From Crocinitomicaceae bacterium (GTDB lineage Bacteria > Bacteroidota > Bacteroidia > Flavobacteriales_G > Salibacteraceae), in contig PAVO01000023.1 in the NCBI GenBank assembly GCA_002713215.1, positions 36,490-100,489 of the forward strand: a DNA stretch of 64,000 nucleotides, given 5' to 3'. The notes under the pieces were generated by a model. That model was not told the origin of the DNA. It did not search any database and saw only the letters and a program-made list of their open reading frames with translations. Below, piece after piece: positions 1-8,963 of this stretch; position 1 is the first letter of the stretch; each line of letters opens with the position of its first letter. The position numbers and the translations under genes are program-made.

Positions 1-354
1 ATCCCGGAAACTGATAGCAACCTAATTGTTGAGGGTGCGGGTGGATTACTTGTTCCCTTATCGGAAAACAAACTAATTATTGATCTCATTGAAATGCTAA
101 AGCTCCCGGTAATTCTTGTAGCAAGAAGCTACTTAGGGAGTATTAACCATACATTGCTTTCTATCGAAGCCGTTAAAAACAGGGGCATTAAACTCGCAGG
201 AATCGTTTACAGCGGTTCACCAAACGCAGAAACAGAACGGATTATTTCTGTTTTTTCCGATGTAACGATTATTGGTCGGTTACCGGAAATAGAAACTATT
301 GATAAAGAACATATTTTAGAGGCATCCCGCGCCTTAGATTTGGCCGCTTTATGA
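1..354 (+). CDS. bioD: Dethiobiotin synthetase, C-terminal part (5' end outside window)
   Basis: The reading frame is open from the first base, so the gene begins upstream of the window and only about 117 residues are visible. BioD makes dethiobiotin from 7,8-diaminopelargonic acid, CO2 and ATP in the cytoplasm. The visible part has the family's VEGAGGLLVPL strand and loop (residues 10-20 of the fragment), followed by the PVILVAR segment and the LGSINHTLLSIEA helix that pack on the nucleotide site. The Walker A motif expected near the N-terminus is missing only because of the window edge. The stop overlaps the bioA start by 4 nt (ATGA), indicating translational coupling inside a biotin operon. 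Confidence 0.93.
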   Translation: MPETDSNLIVEGAGGLLVPLSENKLIIDLIEMLKLPVILVARSYLGSINHTLLSIEAVKNRGIKLAGIVYSGSPNAETERIISVFSDVTIIGRLPEIETIDKEHILEASRALDLAAL

Positions 355-1631
355 GCATAGCAAACATCGATAAGAAAAACATCTGGCATCCTTTTTCTCA
401 TTACCATGAGACCAGGAAGAATATTGTTATTAGTCAGGCAAAAGATGAGTTTCTATACGATGAAAATGGAAATCAGTATATCGATTCTGTGGCATCCTGG
501 TGGGTGAATTTACATGGGCATTCCAACCCCTATATTGCTGAAAAAATTGCGGAACAAGCTCAAAACCTGGAGCATGTGATTTTTGCCGGATTTACCCACG
601 AACCCGCAGTGACTTTCTCTGAAAAGTTACTGGAACTACTGCCCGATAACCAGGAAAAACTTTTCTTTTCAGACAATGGATCAACCTCCACTGAAATAGC
701 TCTAAAACTAGCACTGCAATCGTTTGTTAACCGGGGTGAGAGAAAAATAAAAGTAATTGCATTAGAAGGGGCCTATCACGGCGATACACTTGGCGCAATG
801 TCAGTAAGCTCCCGCGGATTGTTTACGGAACCCTTTCATCCCTTTTTATACGAAGTCTGCTTTCTTCCATTACCAACCGTGGAAAATGAGCGTGAGTGCA
901 TTGCACAACTGGAAAAGGTGTTAGATACTCAAGAAGCTGCGGCCTTCATCTTTGAGCCCCTGCTTCAAGCTGCTGGTGGCATGAGAATGTACGATGCAAA
1001 CGTACTGTGCAAGCTTGTGGAATTATGTAAGAAACATGGGGTCATTACTATAGCAGACGAAGTAGTAACTGCTTTTTACCGAACAGGTAAGTTTTTGGCA
1101 AGCGACCAGTTATCCAGCACGCCCGATATCATTTGTATGGCCAAAGGGGTGACCGGAGGAACCATGGCCATGGGCGTTACTTCCTGTAATCGCTGGATCG
1201 TGGAGTCATTCGAAACTAAAGATCGGTCCAAGACTTTTTATCATGGGCACTCCTTTACCGGAAACCCAATTGCGTGTTCAGCGGCTGTCGCTAGTTTAGA
1301 CCTTTTGGAAACTAGTGCAAGCGAGGCAAATAGAAAAAGAATTAGTTCGTTTTTTGAGTCATTTAAATTGGACTTGGAGCAAAATACAATGGTGCGAAAC
1401 GCCCGATGCCTTGGCCATATTTTAGCTTTTGAAATTGAGGCTGAGGAATCGAATTATTTAAGTAACCTAAGGGATTGGATTTATGATCGATTTCTTGAGG
1501 AAGGCATTTTGATGAGGCCACTTGGAAACACAATTTGTTTTATTCCGTCCTACTGTATCTCACAAGATTCTTTGGAACACATAAGAACAGCGACATTTAA
1601 TATCATTAAAGACCTGTCAGGGAATCAATAG
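351..1631 (+). CDS. bioA: Adenosylmethionine-8-amino-7-oxononanoate aminotransferase
   Basis: This PLP-dependent class III aminotransferase converts 7-keto-8-aminopelargonate to 7,8-diaminopelargonate, using S-adenosylmethionine as amino donor. The 426-residue length is normal for BioA. Visible signatures are IWHPFSHY near the N-terminus, SWWVNLHGHSNPYI, the YHGDTLGAMS block, the IADEVVTAFYRTGK strand with the PLP-nitrogen Asp, and AKGVTGG with the Schiff-base lysine at about residue 265. The paired tryptophans and the YHGDTLG block favour BioA over other class III enzymes such as ornithine aminotransferase. It overlaps bioD by 4 nt, and the following gene starts directly after its stop, so the four biotin-region genes are probably one transcript. 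Confidence 0.95.
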   Translation: MSIANIDKKNIWHPFSHYHETRKNIVISQAKDEFLYDENGNQYIDSVASWWVNLHGHSNPYIAEKIAEQAQNLEHVIFAGFTHEPAVTFSEKLLELLPDNQEKLFFSDNGSTSTEIALKLALQSFVNRGERKIKVIALEGAYHGDTLGAMSVSSRGLFTEPFHPFLYEVCFLPLPTVENERECIAQLEKVLDTQEAAAFIFEPLLQAAGGMRMYDANVLCKLVELCKKHGVITIADEVVTAFYRTGKFLASDQLSSTPDIICMAKGVTGGTMAMGVTSCNRWIVESFETKDRSKTFYHGHSFTGNPIACSAAVASLDLLETSASEANRKRISSFFESFKLDLEQNTMVRNARCLGHILAFEIEAEESNYLSNLRDWIYDRFLEEGILMRPLGNTICFIPSYCISQDSLEHIRTATFNIIKDLSGNQ

Positions 1632-2816
1632 ATGAGAAATAAGCTGGTTATAAGTTCAATGGGTTCAATTTCTCCATTGGGGTCGAGTGAGGAGGAAGTC
1701 AGGCAAAACTTGTTTTCTCCCCACACCTTTATTCAGAAAAATAATAGGGGTAATTGGGTTGGCGGGCTTAATAAAGATTCAAAAGAAAAAATCAAGCAGC
1801 TGATTAAACAGAATTCCAAATTCAAATTATTAGACCGAAGTGTACTGCTGGCCATCTATGCGTCGACGCAGGCCTGGAATACCAGGAAAGACCTTGGCCA
1901 AGTGAAAAATCTGAGCGCCGGAGTAAATATTGGATCTTCACGAGGTGCAACGGACATATTTGAAGACAAGCACAAAAGTTATCTGCAACATCCTGGAGAA
2001 TTACCTGCTTCCCACACTTCACCAACAACTACATTAGGTGCTGTATCCAGCTGGGTTGGTAAGGAATTAAACATCAATGGCCCGGCTTTTAGCCATTCGG
2101 TTACTTGCAGTACTTCACTTTATGCCATTGGCAATGCAATGGCTTGGGTAAAAGCCGGTTTTTCTGATTTGTTTATTGCAGGTGGCGCAGAGGCTCCGCT
2201 CACCCCATTTACCATAGATCAAATGAAAGCCCTGAAAATATACTCCGATTTGGATCAGGAGTATCCCAGTTTACCCCTTGGAACAAAGAACAAAAACACC
2301 ATGGTGTTGGGTGAGGGTGCTGCTTCTTTTGTGATTGAGTCCCAGGAAAGCGCTATTAAATCAGGACTTGAGAACTGGGTTAATATCGACGGTATTGGGT
2401 TCGCCAACGAAAAAATGGACTCCCCTACTTCCATAAGTAAAGATGGGGTTGCTTTAAGCAAGTCTATGAAAATTGCACTGGGTCAGGATAAAAGTGACGT
2501 TGAAGTAGACCTGATTATAACGCATGCACCGGGTACAAAAAAGGGTGATGACGCTGAATTAAAAGCCATTGAGTCGGTATTTGGGAATAGGAGGCCCAAC
2601 ATTATTTCTACCAAGTGGAAAACAGGGCACCTATTGGGAGCTTCTTCGGCATTGGCCATTGAGCAGGCCATTCATATGCTTAAAGCCAGGGAATATCCTT
2701 CTCTTCCCTACCCCAACGGTATTAAGAACGAAATAGAAACAGTAAATAAGATAATGATAAACAGTATTGGCTTTGGTGGGAATTCGGCCAGTATTATTTT
2801 ATCATTGAACAATTAA
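1632..2816 (+). CDS. Beta-ketoacyl synthase (KAS I/II family) in the biotin operon
   Basis: This thiolase-fold condensing enzyme has 394 residues, about the size of FabB/FabF. The catalytic triad is intact: Cys159 in the VTCSTSLYA nucleophile elbow, His298 in HAPGTKKGD (the histidine aligns with that of the usual HGTSTPxGD motif) and His333 in GHLLGASSA. The sequence is divergent from housekeeping FabF, for example in the rewritten HAPGT loop. It starts at the base after the bioA stop and lies between bioA and bioB. From this position I infer that it helps make the pimeloyl-type acyl precursor of biotin, by elongating an acyl-ACP. A general fatty-acid role or a secondary-metabolite condensing enzyme cannot be excluded. 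Confidence 0.85.
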   Translation: MRNKLVISSMGSISPLGSSEEEVRQNLFSPHTFIQKNNRGNWVGGLNKDSKEKIKQLIKQNSKFKLLDRSVLLAIYASTQAWNTRKDLGQVKNLSAGVNIGSSRGATDIFEDKHKSYLQHPGELPASHTSPTTTLGAVSSWVGKELNINGPAFSHSVTCSTSLYAIGNAMAWVKAGFSDLFIAGGAEAPLTPFTIDQMKALKIYSDLDQEYPSLPLGTKNKNTMVLGEGAASFVIESQESAIKSGLENWVNIDGIGFANEKMDSPTSISKDGVALSKSMKIALGQDKSDVEVDLIITHAPGTKKGDDAELKAIESVFGNRRPNIISTKWKTGHLLGASSALAIEQAIHMLKAREYPSLPYPNGIKNEIETVNKIMINSIGFGGNSASIILSLNN

Positions 2817-2867
2817 ATTAAAGGTGGTTTAGGGCCTTAATGTGCTCTACTCCAGTAAAGATTAGAA

Positions 2868-3848
2868 ATGGAAAACTTAAGGTACGACTGGACAATTGAA
2901 GAACTAAAAGCCATTTACAATAAACCTTTGTTGGATCTTGTATATGAAGCGGCAACAGTTCATCGCGAAAATTTTAACGCTAGAGAAGTACAGCGAAGCA
3001 CATTACTTTCTATAAAAACAGGTGGTTGTGTTGAAGATTGCGCCTATTGCCCACAAGCGGCCAGGTATTCTACCGGCGTGAATACACATAAATTGCTTCC
3101 TGTGGAAACCGTATTGGAAGCGGCACAAAAAGCCAAGGACGATGGGTCTTCTCGTTTTTGCATGGGTGCTGCCTGGAGAGAGGTTCGGGATAACCGGGAC
3201 TTTGATAAGGTTATCGACATGGTAAAGGGCGTTAGTGATATGGGACTAGAGGTCTGCAGTACACTAGGAATGATAACTGACGAACAAGCTAAAAAACTAA
3301 AAGATGCCGGACTGGATGCATACAACCACAACCTGGATACTTCCGAAGAGTATTACAAAGAAATTATATCGACTCGCGAATACGATAACCGCCTGCAGTC
3401 AATTGAAAATACACGCAAGGCAGGAATTACCGTCTGTTCTGGTGGAATAATCGGTATGGGAGAAAGCGTTGAGGACCGAATGGGGCTTATTCAAACACTT
3501 TCGTCACTTAACCCTCACCCGGAATCAGTTCCGATTAACATACTGGTCCCGGTAGAAGGAACACCTCTGGAAAACTGTGAGAAAATATCGGTTTGGGAAA
3601 TGGTAAGAATGGTTGCCACCGCACGAATTGTATTTCAAAAAAGTTTGGTGCGGTTGAGTGCCGGAAGAAAAGATTTAACGGACGTAGAACAAGGATTCTG
3701 CTTTTTGGCCGGTGCCAATTCTATTTTTGCGGGTGATGAGTTGCTAACCACACCTAACCCTGCGTTTAATGCTGATAAGGAACTTTTTGAAACCTTAGGA
3801 CTGGTGAACATGCCATCAAAAAAGATAAAGGAAGTAGCACCTGTTTAA
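2868..3848 (+). CDS. bioB: Biotin synthase (radical SAM)
   Basis: BioB inserts sulfur into dethiobiotin to make biotin, using a [4Fe-4S] cluster for S-adenosylmethionine cleavage and a second Fe-S cluster as sulfur source. The radical-SAM motif CxxxCxxC is at Cys54, Cys58 and Cys61 ([10 protein letters not shown]). Other BioB landmarks are [19 protein letters not shown] and RLSAGRKDL, whose arginine coordinates the auxiliary cluster. The length of 326 residues is typical. A 51-nt gap separates it from the upstream ketoacyl synthase. No promoter or terminator was recognised in the gap, so co-transcription with bioDA is likely. It converges with the lipoprotein gene at 3857, with only 8 nt between the stops. 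Confidence 0.96.
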   Translation: MENLRYDWTIEELKAIYNKPLLDLVYEAATVHRENFNAREVQRSTLLSIKTGGCVEDCAYCPQAARYSTGVNTHKLLPVETVLEAAQKAKDDGSSRFCMGAAWREVRDNRDFDKVIDMVKGVSDMGLEVCSTLGMITDEQAKKLKDAGLDAYNHNLDTSEEYYKEIISTREYDNRLQSIENTRKAGITVCSGGIIGMGESVEDRMGLIQTLSSLNPHPESVPINILVPVEGTPLENCEKISVWEMVRMVATARIVFQKSLVRLSAGRKDLTDVEQGFCFLAGANSIFAGDELLTTPNPAFNADKELFETLGLVNMPSKKIKEVAPV

Positions 3849-3856
3849 GGTTCTTT

Positions 3857-4519
3857 CTATTTAGCGGTACCGTTGTAGGTTATGGTCCACGCGAGAGAAT
3901 CAATTTGCGGATCCCTTCCCGATAGGGTAAAGTTAAACGACCTGGTTCTTTGGCTATAAGAGCCGCTTCCTGAAGTAATCAGCTCAAGCCTCGATGGTTG
4001 CAGGTTTGTTACTTCACTAAAAACAAAACCGGTATCCTTATCTCCCACAACCAAGGCTCTAAAAGTACCCCTGGAAAACGCTACTTTAATCTGCTTTGTA
4101 CTGGTTGGTGCAATAGTAACTGCTCCTGAATACTCTTTATTTAAAACGGTACTATCGGGATAATTTTCCAAATACTCACCGGAATAAATTCCTTCTGATG
4201 GTCCGGTCAAATCATTCAAAAAAGTACCAATGGTTCGTTTTAATTCATCCTCTTTCTTTTTATTCTTCACGGTAAGCGAAACCATGTACGTTCCTTCATC
4301 TTTATAGGCATGAACCGGGTTTGCCAGCGCAGATGTTTCTCCATCACCAAAATCCCATAGGTATTCCTGGGCATTCACAGAACAATCGTTAAACTTATAT
4401 AACTCGTTGGTCTCCAAGCGTTCACCAATGGTGAAGCAAGCAACAGGCTCGTTGTTATTGCATGAGCTTAGGAAGAAAATGCACAGCGCAAATAAGAAGG
4501 TAGATTGAAGTTTATTCAC
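3857..4519 (-). CDS. PKD-domain lipoprotein
   Basis: This is a 220-residue exported lipoprotein. It has a short hydrophobic signal and a lipobox ending LSSC at Cys20, so it is probably anchored in the outer or inner membrane. A PKD domain follows, recognisable by YLWDFGDGETSALANPVHAY and the closing GTYMVSLTV strand, at about residues 25-95. The C-terminal 120 residues form a beta-rich region with no family I recognise. PKD folds are binding or spacer modules in surface proteins. It lies downstream of ppiD on the same strand but is separated from it by a terminator hairpin at 4537-4566, so it may be transcribed separately. The function is unknown. Confidence 0.8.
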   Translation of the reverse strand: MNKLQSTFLFALCIFFLSSCNNNEPVACFTIGERLETNELYKFNDCSVNAQEYLWDFGDGETSALANPVHAYKDEGTYMVSLTVKNKKKEDELKRTIGTFLNDLTGPSEGIYSGEYLENYPDSTVLNKEYSGAVTIAPTSTKQIKVAFSRGTFRALVVGDKDTGFVFSEVTNLQPSRLELITSGSGSYSQRTRSFNFTLSGRDPQIDSLAWTITYNGTAK

Positions 4520-4536
4520 GGTTCGAATTTACCAAT

Positions 4537-4566
4537 AAAAAAGGGGCTGCCAAATGACGCCCCTTT
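4537..4566 (-). terminator. Rho-independent terminator downstream of ppiD
   Basis: An 8-bp perfect stem AAAGGGGC/GCCCCTTT with an 11-nt loop is followed on the minus strand by a T-run (TTTTTT counting the stem end). It lies 20 nt after the ppiD stop and upstream of the PKD lipoprotein start, so it probably ends or attenuates ppiD transcripts. Confidence 0.75.
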
Positions 4567-4587
4567 CAAATCATTTATAGCGAGGTT

Positions 4588-6696
4588 CTAATAGAACTTG
4601 TGGCGGCTATCAACCACTCCACCTTTTTCTTTTAGAGCTTCAAATACTTCATAGTCTACCCGGCTGGCTAAGTTTCTACCTACCTGATCACGGGTAATCT
4701 CCAGGGTTGTGTTTTCGTCTGCGGGCATTATTTTGTCTACCCTAACAATGTAAACACCGTTTTCGCCATCCACGACTTCACTTTCCTGTCCTTCTTCCAA
4801 GCCGAAAATCATTCCTAAAATTTTAGCCTCCGGACCAATTCCGGGAATTGAAAAGCTACTGAAGTTGATATCGGTAGAGGTTTTAACTCCAGTTCCAATT
4901 GCCTGCGCAATTTCTTCAACTCCGGCATCAGCACCCATTTTGCTTCTGATCAATTCAGCTTTCTTTTCCTTTATTACCTTTTCGGTCACTTTGTCTTTCA
5001 CCTCTTCGAAAGGAAGGGTGCCTTCTTCTTTTACCGAAGAAAGAGCAGCAATTATGAACTGGGTCCCCATTTCATATACATCAGATACTTCACCAATGTT
5101 TGCGTCATAAGACCAACGGATCAACTGACGTGGGCTTTCCAAATTACCAAGCACCTTGTCCTGAACCCGAATGTAATCGAACTCCTGGATTTCAACCGCC
5201 GGATTTTCCTCAGCTGCTTTTACAAATGCATCGAGCGTACTATTTTGAATGGCAAACTCTGAAGCTAGGTTATATTGTTTTTCAAAGGTCTCTTCACTTG
5301 GCTCAATGATTCTCTCTATACTAACTGTTTCGATCTTTTCCTTCTCTTCCGTCTTATTGGTAATTTCAATGAGGTGATAGCCATATTGTGTTTTTACAAT
5401 CGGTAGATCGCCTACGTTTCCATTAAAACAAGCCCTGTCAAATTCAGGTACCATTTGACCCTGAGTGAACCATTCCAAATCTCCACCATTTCGTGCAGAA
5501 CCTAAATCCGCACTTAAATCAGTGGCTAATTGTGCAAAATCAGCTCCGTTTTGAATGGCTTCTTTAAGGCTGTCCATTCGTACTCTAATTACAGTAGTAT
5601 CTTCCGTTTCACTCGGCTGAAGCAAAATATGCCTTGCTCTTACTGAGTCTGGAACCAATACGGTTCCCAATTTTTTGGTCAACTTAAACGTTCCATTAGC
5701 GCCATAAGGACCAAAAACGGTTCCGTTTTCTGCCGCAAAAATTAATGAGTCAATATCATCGGGTAGTTCATATCGTTTGAAACGCTGAAAACTATTTCTT
5801 GAATCCGAGTTTTGAAGAGCAAACAAAGTATCGTTATCCGCAGCTTCAAACTCAGGCTTCATTTTGCCTACCATTTGTTTTATTCTTTCAAGATCGGCCT
5901 CCGTTGGGGTTACATTCCACGAAATCAACTTGATTCCCCTTGTAGTTTCATTTTGAGAAAACTCTTTATCCGATTTATGGGCATTGTAGTAGCTTTGAAG
6001 ATCGGCATCGTCATACGAAACTTCATCATTGGTTATTTCGTCATAGCTCATTCCAGCATAACTGATGCTTACCCTTTTATTTTCTTCCACTGAACTTTGC
6101 TCAGCGTCGAAGTTAGAAACGTAAAGTCCGCGCTTAATAGCGTTGTTGTATTTGTTACTTAAAATGGTTTGTCGAATTGCATCTTCAACCGGATACCAGT
6201 TTTCTGGGGTTTCACCACCAAGAATTTGTTTGATGTAGAAAAGAACTTTTTGTGAGTTAAGACCTCCTGTTGCCGGATCTCTCAATTGATCATATACCTG
6301 GTTGGTTTGGGGATTCGTGAAGTATTGATTCAGTACCGCATTGTTTGGGTTGTTCTTAATTTCTTCCCAAAGTTCTTCATCGGTTACAGAAATTCCGATT
6401 TTAGCATACTCAGTTTCAACCAACTTTTCCTGCAATAACTGGTTCCAAACCCGATTACGCATTTGATCCATCTGTTGCCCGCTTACATCCTGACCGTTGG
6501 AAGCTTCTGATAATCGCCGCTCAAATTCCTGAATTGAAATTTTCACTCCGTTTATCTCTCCCACATCAGTATCCGGCTGGCTAAAAATATTGCTGTTTCC
6601 ACTCAAAAGGTCACTACCAATAAAAGCTACCATAGCAAAGGCCACTACTCCAATCATAAGTCCCGACCTGTTGCGTATCTGTCCTATTACTCCCAT
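4588..6696 (-). CDS. ppiD: PpiD/SurA-type membrane-anchored peptidyl-prolyl isomerase
   Basis: This is a periplasmic folding chaperone tethered to the inner membrane. One N-terminal membrane helix (about residues 13-33, GLMIGVVAFAMVAFIGSDLL) is followed by a SurA_N-like chaperone region to about residue 190. A parvulin-type rotamase domain spans about residues 350-450, with the RARHILLQP strand and the GGDLEWFTQGQMVPEFD and YGYHLIEI blocks. A second, more degenerate rotamase-like segment and the chaperone C-terminus complete 702 residues, normal for Bacteroidota PpiD. It follows the CorC-like gene after 130 nt and has its own promoter candidate at 6723-6753, so it may be transcribed both with the envelope block and independently. 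Confidence 0.9.
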   Translation of the reverse strand: MGVIGQIRNRSGLMIGVVAFAMVAFIGSDLLSGNSNIFSQPDTDVGEINGVKISIQEFERRLSEASNGQDVSGQQMDQMRNRVWNQLLQEKLVETEYAKIGISVTDEELWEEIKNNPNNAVLNQYFTNPQTNQVYDQLRDPATGGLNSQKVLFYIKQILGGETPENWYPVEDAIRQTILSNKYNNAIKRGLYVSNFDAEQSSVEENKRVSISYAGMSYDEITNDEVSYDDADLQSYYNAHKSDKEFSQNETTRGIKLISWNVTPTEADLERIKQMVGKMKPEFEAADNDTLFALQNSDSRNSFQRFKRYELPDDIDSLIFAAENGTVFGPYGANGTFKLTKKLGTVLVPDSVRARHILLQPSETEDTTVIRVRMDSLKEAIQNGADFAQLATDLSADLGSARNGGDLEWFTQGQMVPEFDRACFNGNVGDLPIVKTQYGYHLIEITNKTEEKEKIETVSIERIIEPSEETFEKQYNLASEFAIQNSTLDAFVKAAEENPAVEIQEFDYIRVQDKVLGNLESPRQLIRWSYDANIGEVSDVYEMGTQFIIAALSSVKEEGTLPFEEVKDKVTEKVIKEKKAELIRSKMGADAGVEEIAQAIGTGVKTSTDINFSSFSIPGIGPEAKILGMIFGLEEGQESEVVDGENGVYIVRVDKIMPADENTTLEITRDQVGRNLASRVDYEVFEALKEKGGVVDSRHKFY

Positions 6697-6722
6697 TTAT
6701 CTTAGGTTCAAAATTTGGACCG

Positions 6723-6753
6723 CGAATATACAATCATTGCCGATTAAATTCAA
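6723..6753 (-). promoter_or_regulatory. Bacteroidota-type promoter for ppiD
   Basis: On the minus strand a -33 TTG (6753-6751) is followed by exactly 20 nt and TATATTCG (6730-6723), which matches the TAnnTTTG -7 consensus at all fixed positions but one. Transcription would start near 6716, giving a leader of about 20 nt before the ppiD ATG at 6696. This is a motif match only. Confidence 0.6.
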
Positions 6754-6826
6754 AAATTGAACATTTCTTAACTTGTTGTTTGTTAGTGGTTTATAAAATT
6801 GTGGTTTTGTCCAGTGTAAGTTTTGG

Positions 6827-8092
6827 CTAATTCGGGGGGCTATTTGTAATTAAAACGCTTTCTATCTTATTATCAGATACTTGCTCAATGGTAAAAATAA
6901 AACCTTCAATTTCCAGTACTTCTCCTTGGTCGGGAATACTCTCCTGAAAATGGGTAATTAAACCCCCTAGGGTTTCATAATCAGGGTTTTCTGGTAGTTC
7001 AAGTTGATACTCCATATTTAGGTGGTCTACCTCCAGCCGAGCAGAAAAACGATACCTTCCCTCTCCGAGGTCTTCCTCTATCTCATAATCCTTATCGTGT
7101 TCGTCTTCTATTTCACCAACAATTTCTTCAATGAGGTCTTCTGTTGTAACTATTCCTGCTGTACCTCCAAATTCATCGAGAACAACGGCTATACTTCTTT
7201 TGTTTTTATTCAAAATCTTAAGCGCATCACTGGCGGTCATTGCTTCGGGAATAAGCGAAATTGGTAAAAGAATTTCTTTAATCGACTTGGGTGATTTCAA
7301 GAGCTCGAAAGAATGTACGTAGCCAATTATATTATCCATTCCCTCTCTATAAATCAAGACCTTGGATAACCCTGTTTCTATGAACAACTCCCTCACTTTT
7401 TCAAGTTCTTCATCTTCAGAAACAGCCTTCACTTCCGTTCTTGGAACCATACACTCCCGGACTTTTACTTCATTAAATTCCAGTGCATTTTGAAGAATCT
7501 GAACCTCGTGCTCCAGTTCATCTTTATTGTTTGTTTTCGATGTCGCCTCTCGTAAGTACTGATCCAAATCCACTTTCCCAAACACCACCTGCTTATTACT
7601 GAGGTCTTCCTTTATTATGTACTTCAAAATGAAATTAGTAATGCCCATCGTAATAAATACAATAGGAGATAAAACGCTATAAATAATGACCGTAGGAATG
7701 GCAAAAACGTTGAGTGTTCTATTGGGGTTAATCCTAAATATTGTTTTGGGTAAAAATTCAGCGGTAACCAAAACCAGGGTTGTAGAAATTACCGTTTGAA
7801 GTAAAAAAATGGCGAATTTATTGGGAATCGCCGCTGCTATTAATGGTTCTAAAGCAAGCGCCATAAAATAACCATAGATAACTAAGGCAATGTTGTTGCC
7901 TATGAGCATTGTAGAAATAAATTCCCTTTCGTGTTTAACGAAGTAGGAATAGATCGATGCTGCAATTTCACCTCCCTTTTTGTCTAATTCAATTTTTAGT
8001 TTGTTGGAACTGATAAAGGCTATTTCCATTCCAGAAAAAAAGGCGGAAAAAAGTAGGGAAAGAAGAATTATCAAAAACGAATTCTCGTCCAT
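6827..8092 (-). CDS. CorC/HlyC-family CBS-domain membrane protein (hemolysin-like, GldE-like)
   Basis: The order is a DUF21 (CNNM) membrane domain with four hydrophobic helices (about residues 1-150), a CBS pair (about 205-330, with ECMVPRTEV and SIAVVLDEFGGTAGIVTTEDLIEEIVGEIEDEHD) and a CorC_HlyC transporter-associated domain to the C-terminus. The 421-residue length and architecture are those of the family often labelled hemolysin. Members act in Mg2+/Co2+ efflux or, as GldE in gliding Flavobacteriia, in gliding support. Which applies is not decided by the sequence. It is downstream of the 68-residue membrane protein (36 nt gap) in the coaX-lptC-ppiD block. The name hemolysin should not be read as toxin. 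Confidence 0.9.
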   Translation of the reverse strand: MDENSFLIILLSLLFSAFFSGMEIAFISSNKLKIELDKKGGEIAASIYSYFVKHEREFISTMLIGNNIALVIYGYFMALALEPLIAAAIPNKFAIFLLQTVISTTLVLVTAEFLPKTIFRINPNRTLNVFAIPTVIIYSVLSPIVFITMGITNFILKYIIKEDLSNKQVVFGKVDLDQYLREATSKTNNKDELEHEVQILQNALEFNEVKVRECMVPRTEVKAVSEDEELEKVRELFIETGLSKVLIYREGMDNIIGYVHSFELLKSPKSIKEILLPISLIPEAMTASDALKILNKNKRSIAVVLDEFGGTAGIVTTEDLIEEIVGEIEDEHDKDYEIEEDLGEGRYRFSARLEVDHLNMEYQLELPENPDYETLGGLITHFQESIPDQGEVLEIEGFIFTIEQVSDNKIESVLITNSPPN

Positions 8093-8128
8093 AAATTGGA
8101 TATCGCTATCAAATATAAAGGATGAGTC

Positions 8129-8335
8129 TTACTTCTCGCCGTTTTCTTGATCCTGTTTTTTCAACTTGCCATCATACCATTTTCTCATTCCAAACAACAC
8201 AAATGCCAATATGGGCATATAGTAAGTCATGGGTTCAACCTCATCAGAGGTCATTGTTTTGTAAATGGCATATATGGTCGTTAAGATTCCTATGGTTAGC
8301 CAGAAGTAGACAATATATATGTTATACTTTTTCAT
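8129..8335 (-). CDS. Small two-helix membrane protein
   Basis: This 68-residue protein has two hydrophobic helices (about residues 6-25 and 38-50) and a charged, lysine-rich tail. No domain is recognised. It lies in the gap between lptC (37 nt upstream) and the CorC-like gene (36 nt downstream), all on the minus strand, a position where a small membrane protein is usual in related genomes as far as I recall. That position, rather than sequence similarity, is why I call it a gene. The opposite-strand frame over the same stretch has no recognisable features. Confidence 0.7.
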   Translation of the reverse strand: MKKYNIYIVYFWLTIGILTTIYAIYKTMTSDEVEPMTYYMPILAFVLFGMRKWYDGKLKKQDQENGEK

Positions 8336-8372
8336 GATTTATCTTTTATTAAGCTAATCCGGAGGGTGAAAC

Positions 8373-8957
8373 CTACTCCTCCAGCTCTTCATTATCCTCT
8401 CCTTTTACAGAAATTACCCCCCTAATATTGGTAATCCTGTATTTGGTGAACGAGTCGTTCGACTCGAGTCCATCACCGTAAATAATTTCATCCGGAGTGG
8501 TTATTTTAACATACTCTTCGGTAAATATTCTGCTCTCCTCCCGATACCAGGTTAGCATTTCGGTGTTAAGGGTTTCGTCTTTATTGTTCTTTACCTCAAC
8601 GTTGTTCTTCACCACAATTCTTTTTTCTTCCGGGTAGTTAATTCCGTAATCGGCTTTCAATGTCGATTCCGGTGCTCCGGTAGAGTCAAACATGGTTAAA
8701 ACCAGGCCTTCAGGAAATTCAACAAATGGATTATCGGCATCGGTAAACCTCAACATTTTTGGGGTGGTTACCTTGATTTTTAGCAGGGCTGAATCACTAA
8801 AAAGGATGGTCGTATTTATTGATATTTCCGTTGGTTTTAAGGAGTCCGATTCTAAAACGGGTAATTCGGTGGTGTCATTTCCGCAAGAAAACAAGAGTGC
8901 CGCAACCAAGGTTGCGGCACTTACTACTGATAGTATTTTAACAGCGGAGTTTATCAA
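8373..8957 (-). CDS. lptC: LPS export system periplasmic protein LptC (lipoprotein form)
   Basis: This 194-residue protein has a lipobox ending LLFSC (Cys25), unlike the membrane-helix anchor of E. coli LptC but usual in Bacteroidota. The body is one beta-jellyroll of the OstA/LptC type, with the alternating strands LKADYGINY, KRIVVKNNVEVKNNKDETLNTEMLTWYREESRIF and IIYGDGLESNDSFTKYRI. This pattern of converting an element into a more or less modified form is characteristic of LptC. It bridges the LptBFG transporter and periplasmic LptA in moving lipopolysaccharide to the outer membrane. It is six nt downstream of the TPR gene, in the coaX block. Confidence 0.85.
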   Translation of the reverse strand: MINSAVKILSVVSAATLVAALLFSCGNDTTELPVLESDSLKPTEISINTTILFSDSALLKIKVTTPKMLRFTDADNPFVEFPEGLVLTMFDSTGAPESTLKADYGINYPEEKRIVVKNNVEVKNNKDETLNTEMLTWYREESRIFTEEYVKITTPDEIIYGDGLESNDSFTKYRITNIRGVISVKGEDNEELEE

Positions 8958-8963
8958 TATGTT

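Noticed and set aside
6827..8092. Hemolysin toxin
   Set aside because: The DUF21-CBS-CorC architecture is that of an ion-transport family, and the hemolysin name is historical.
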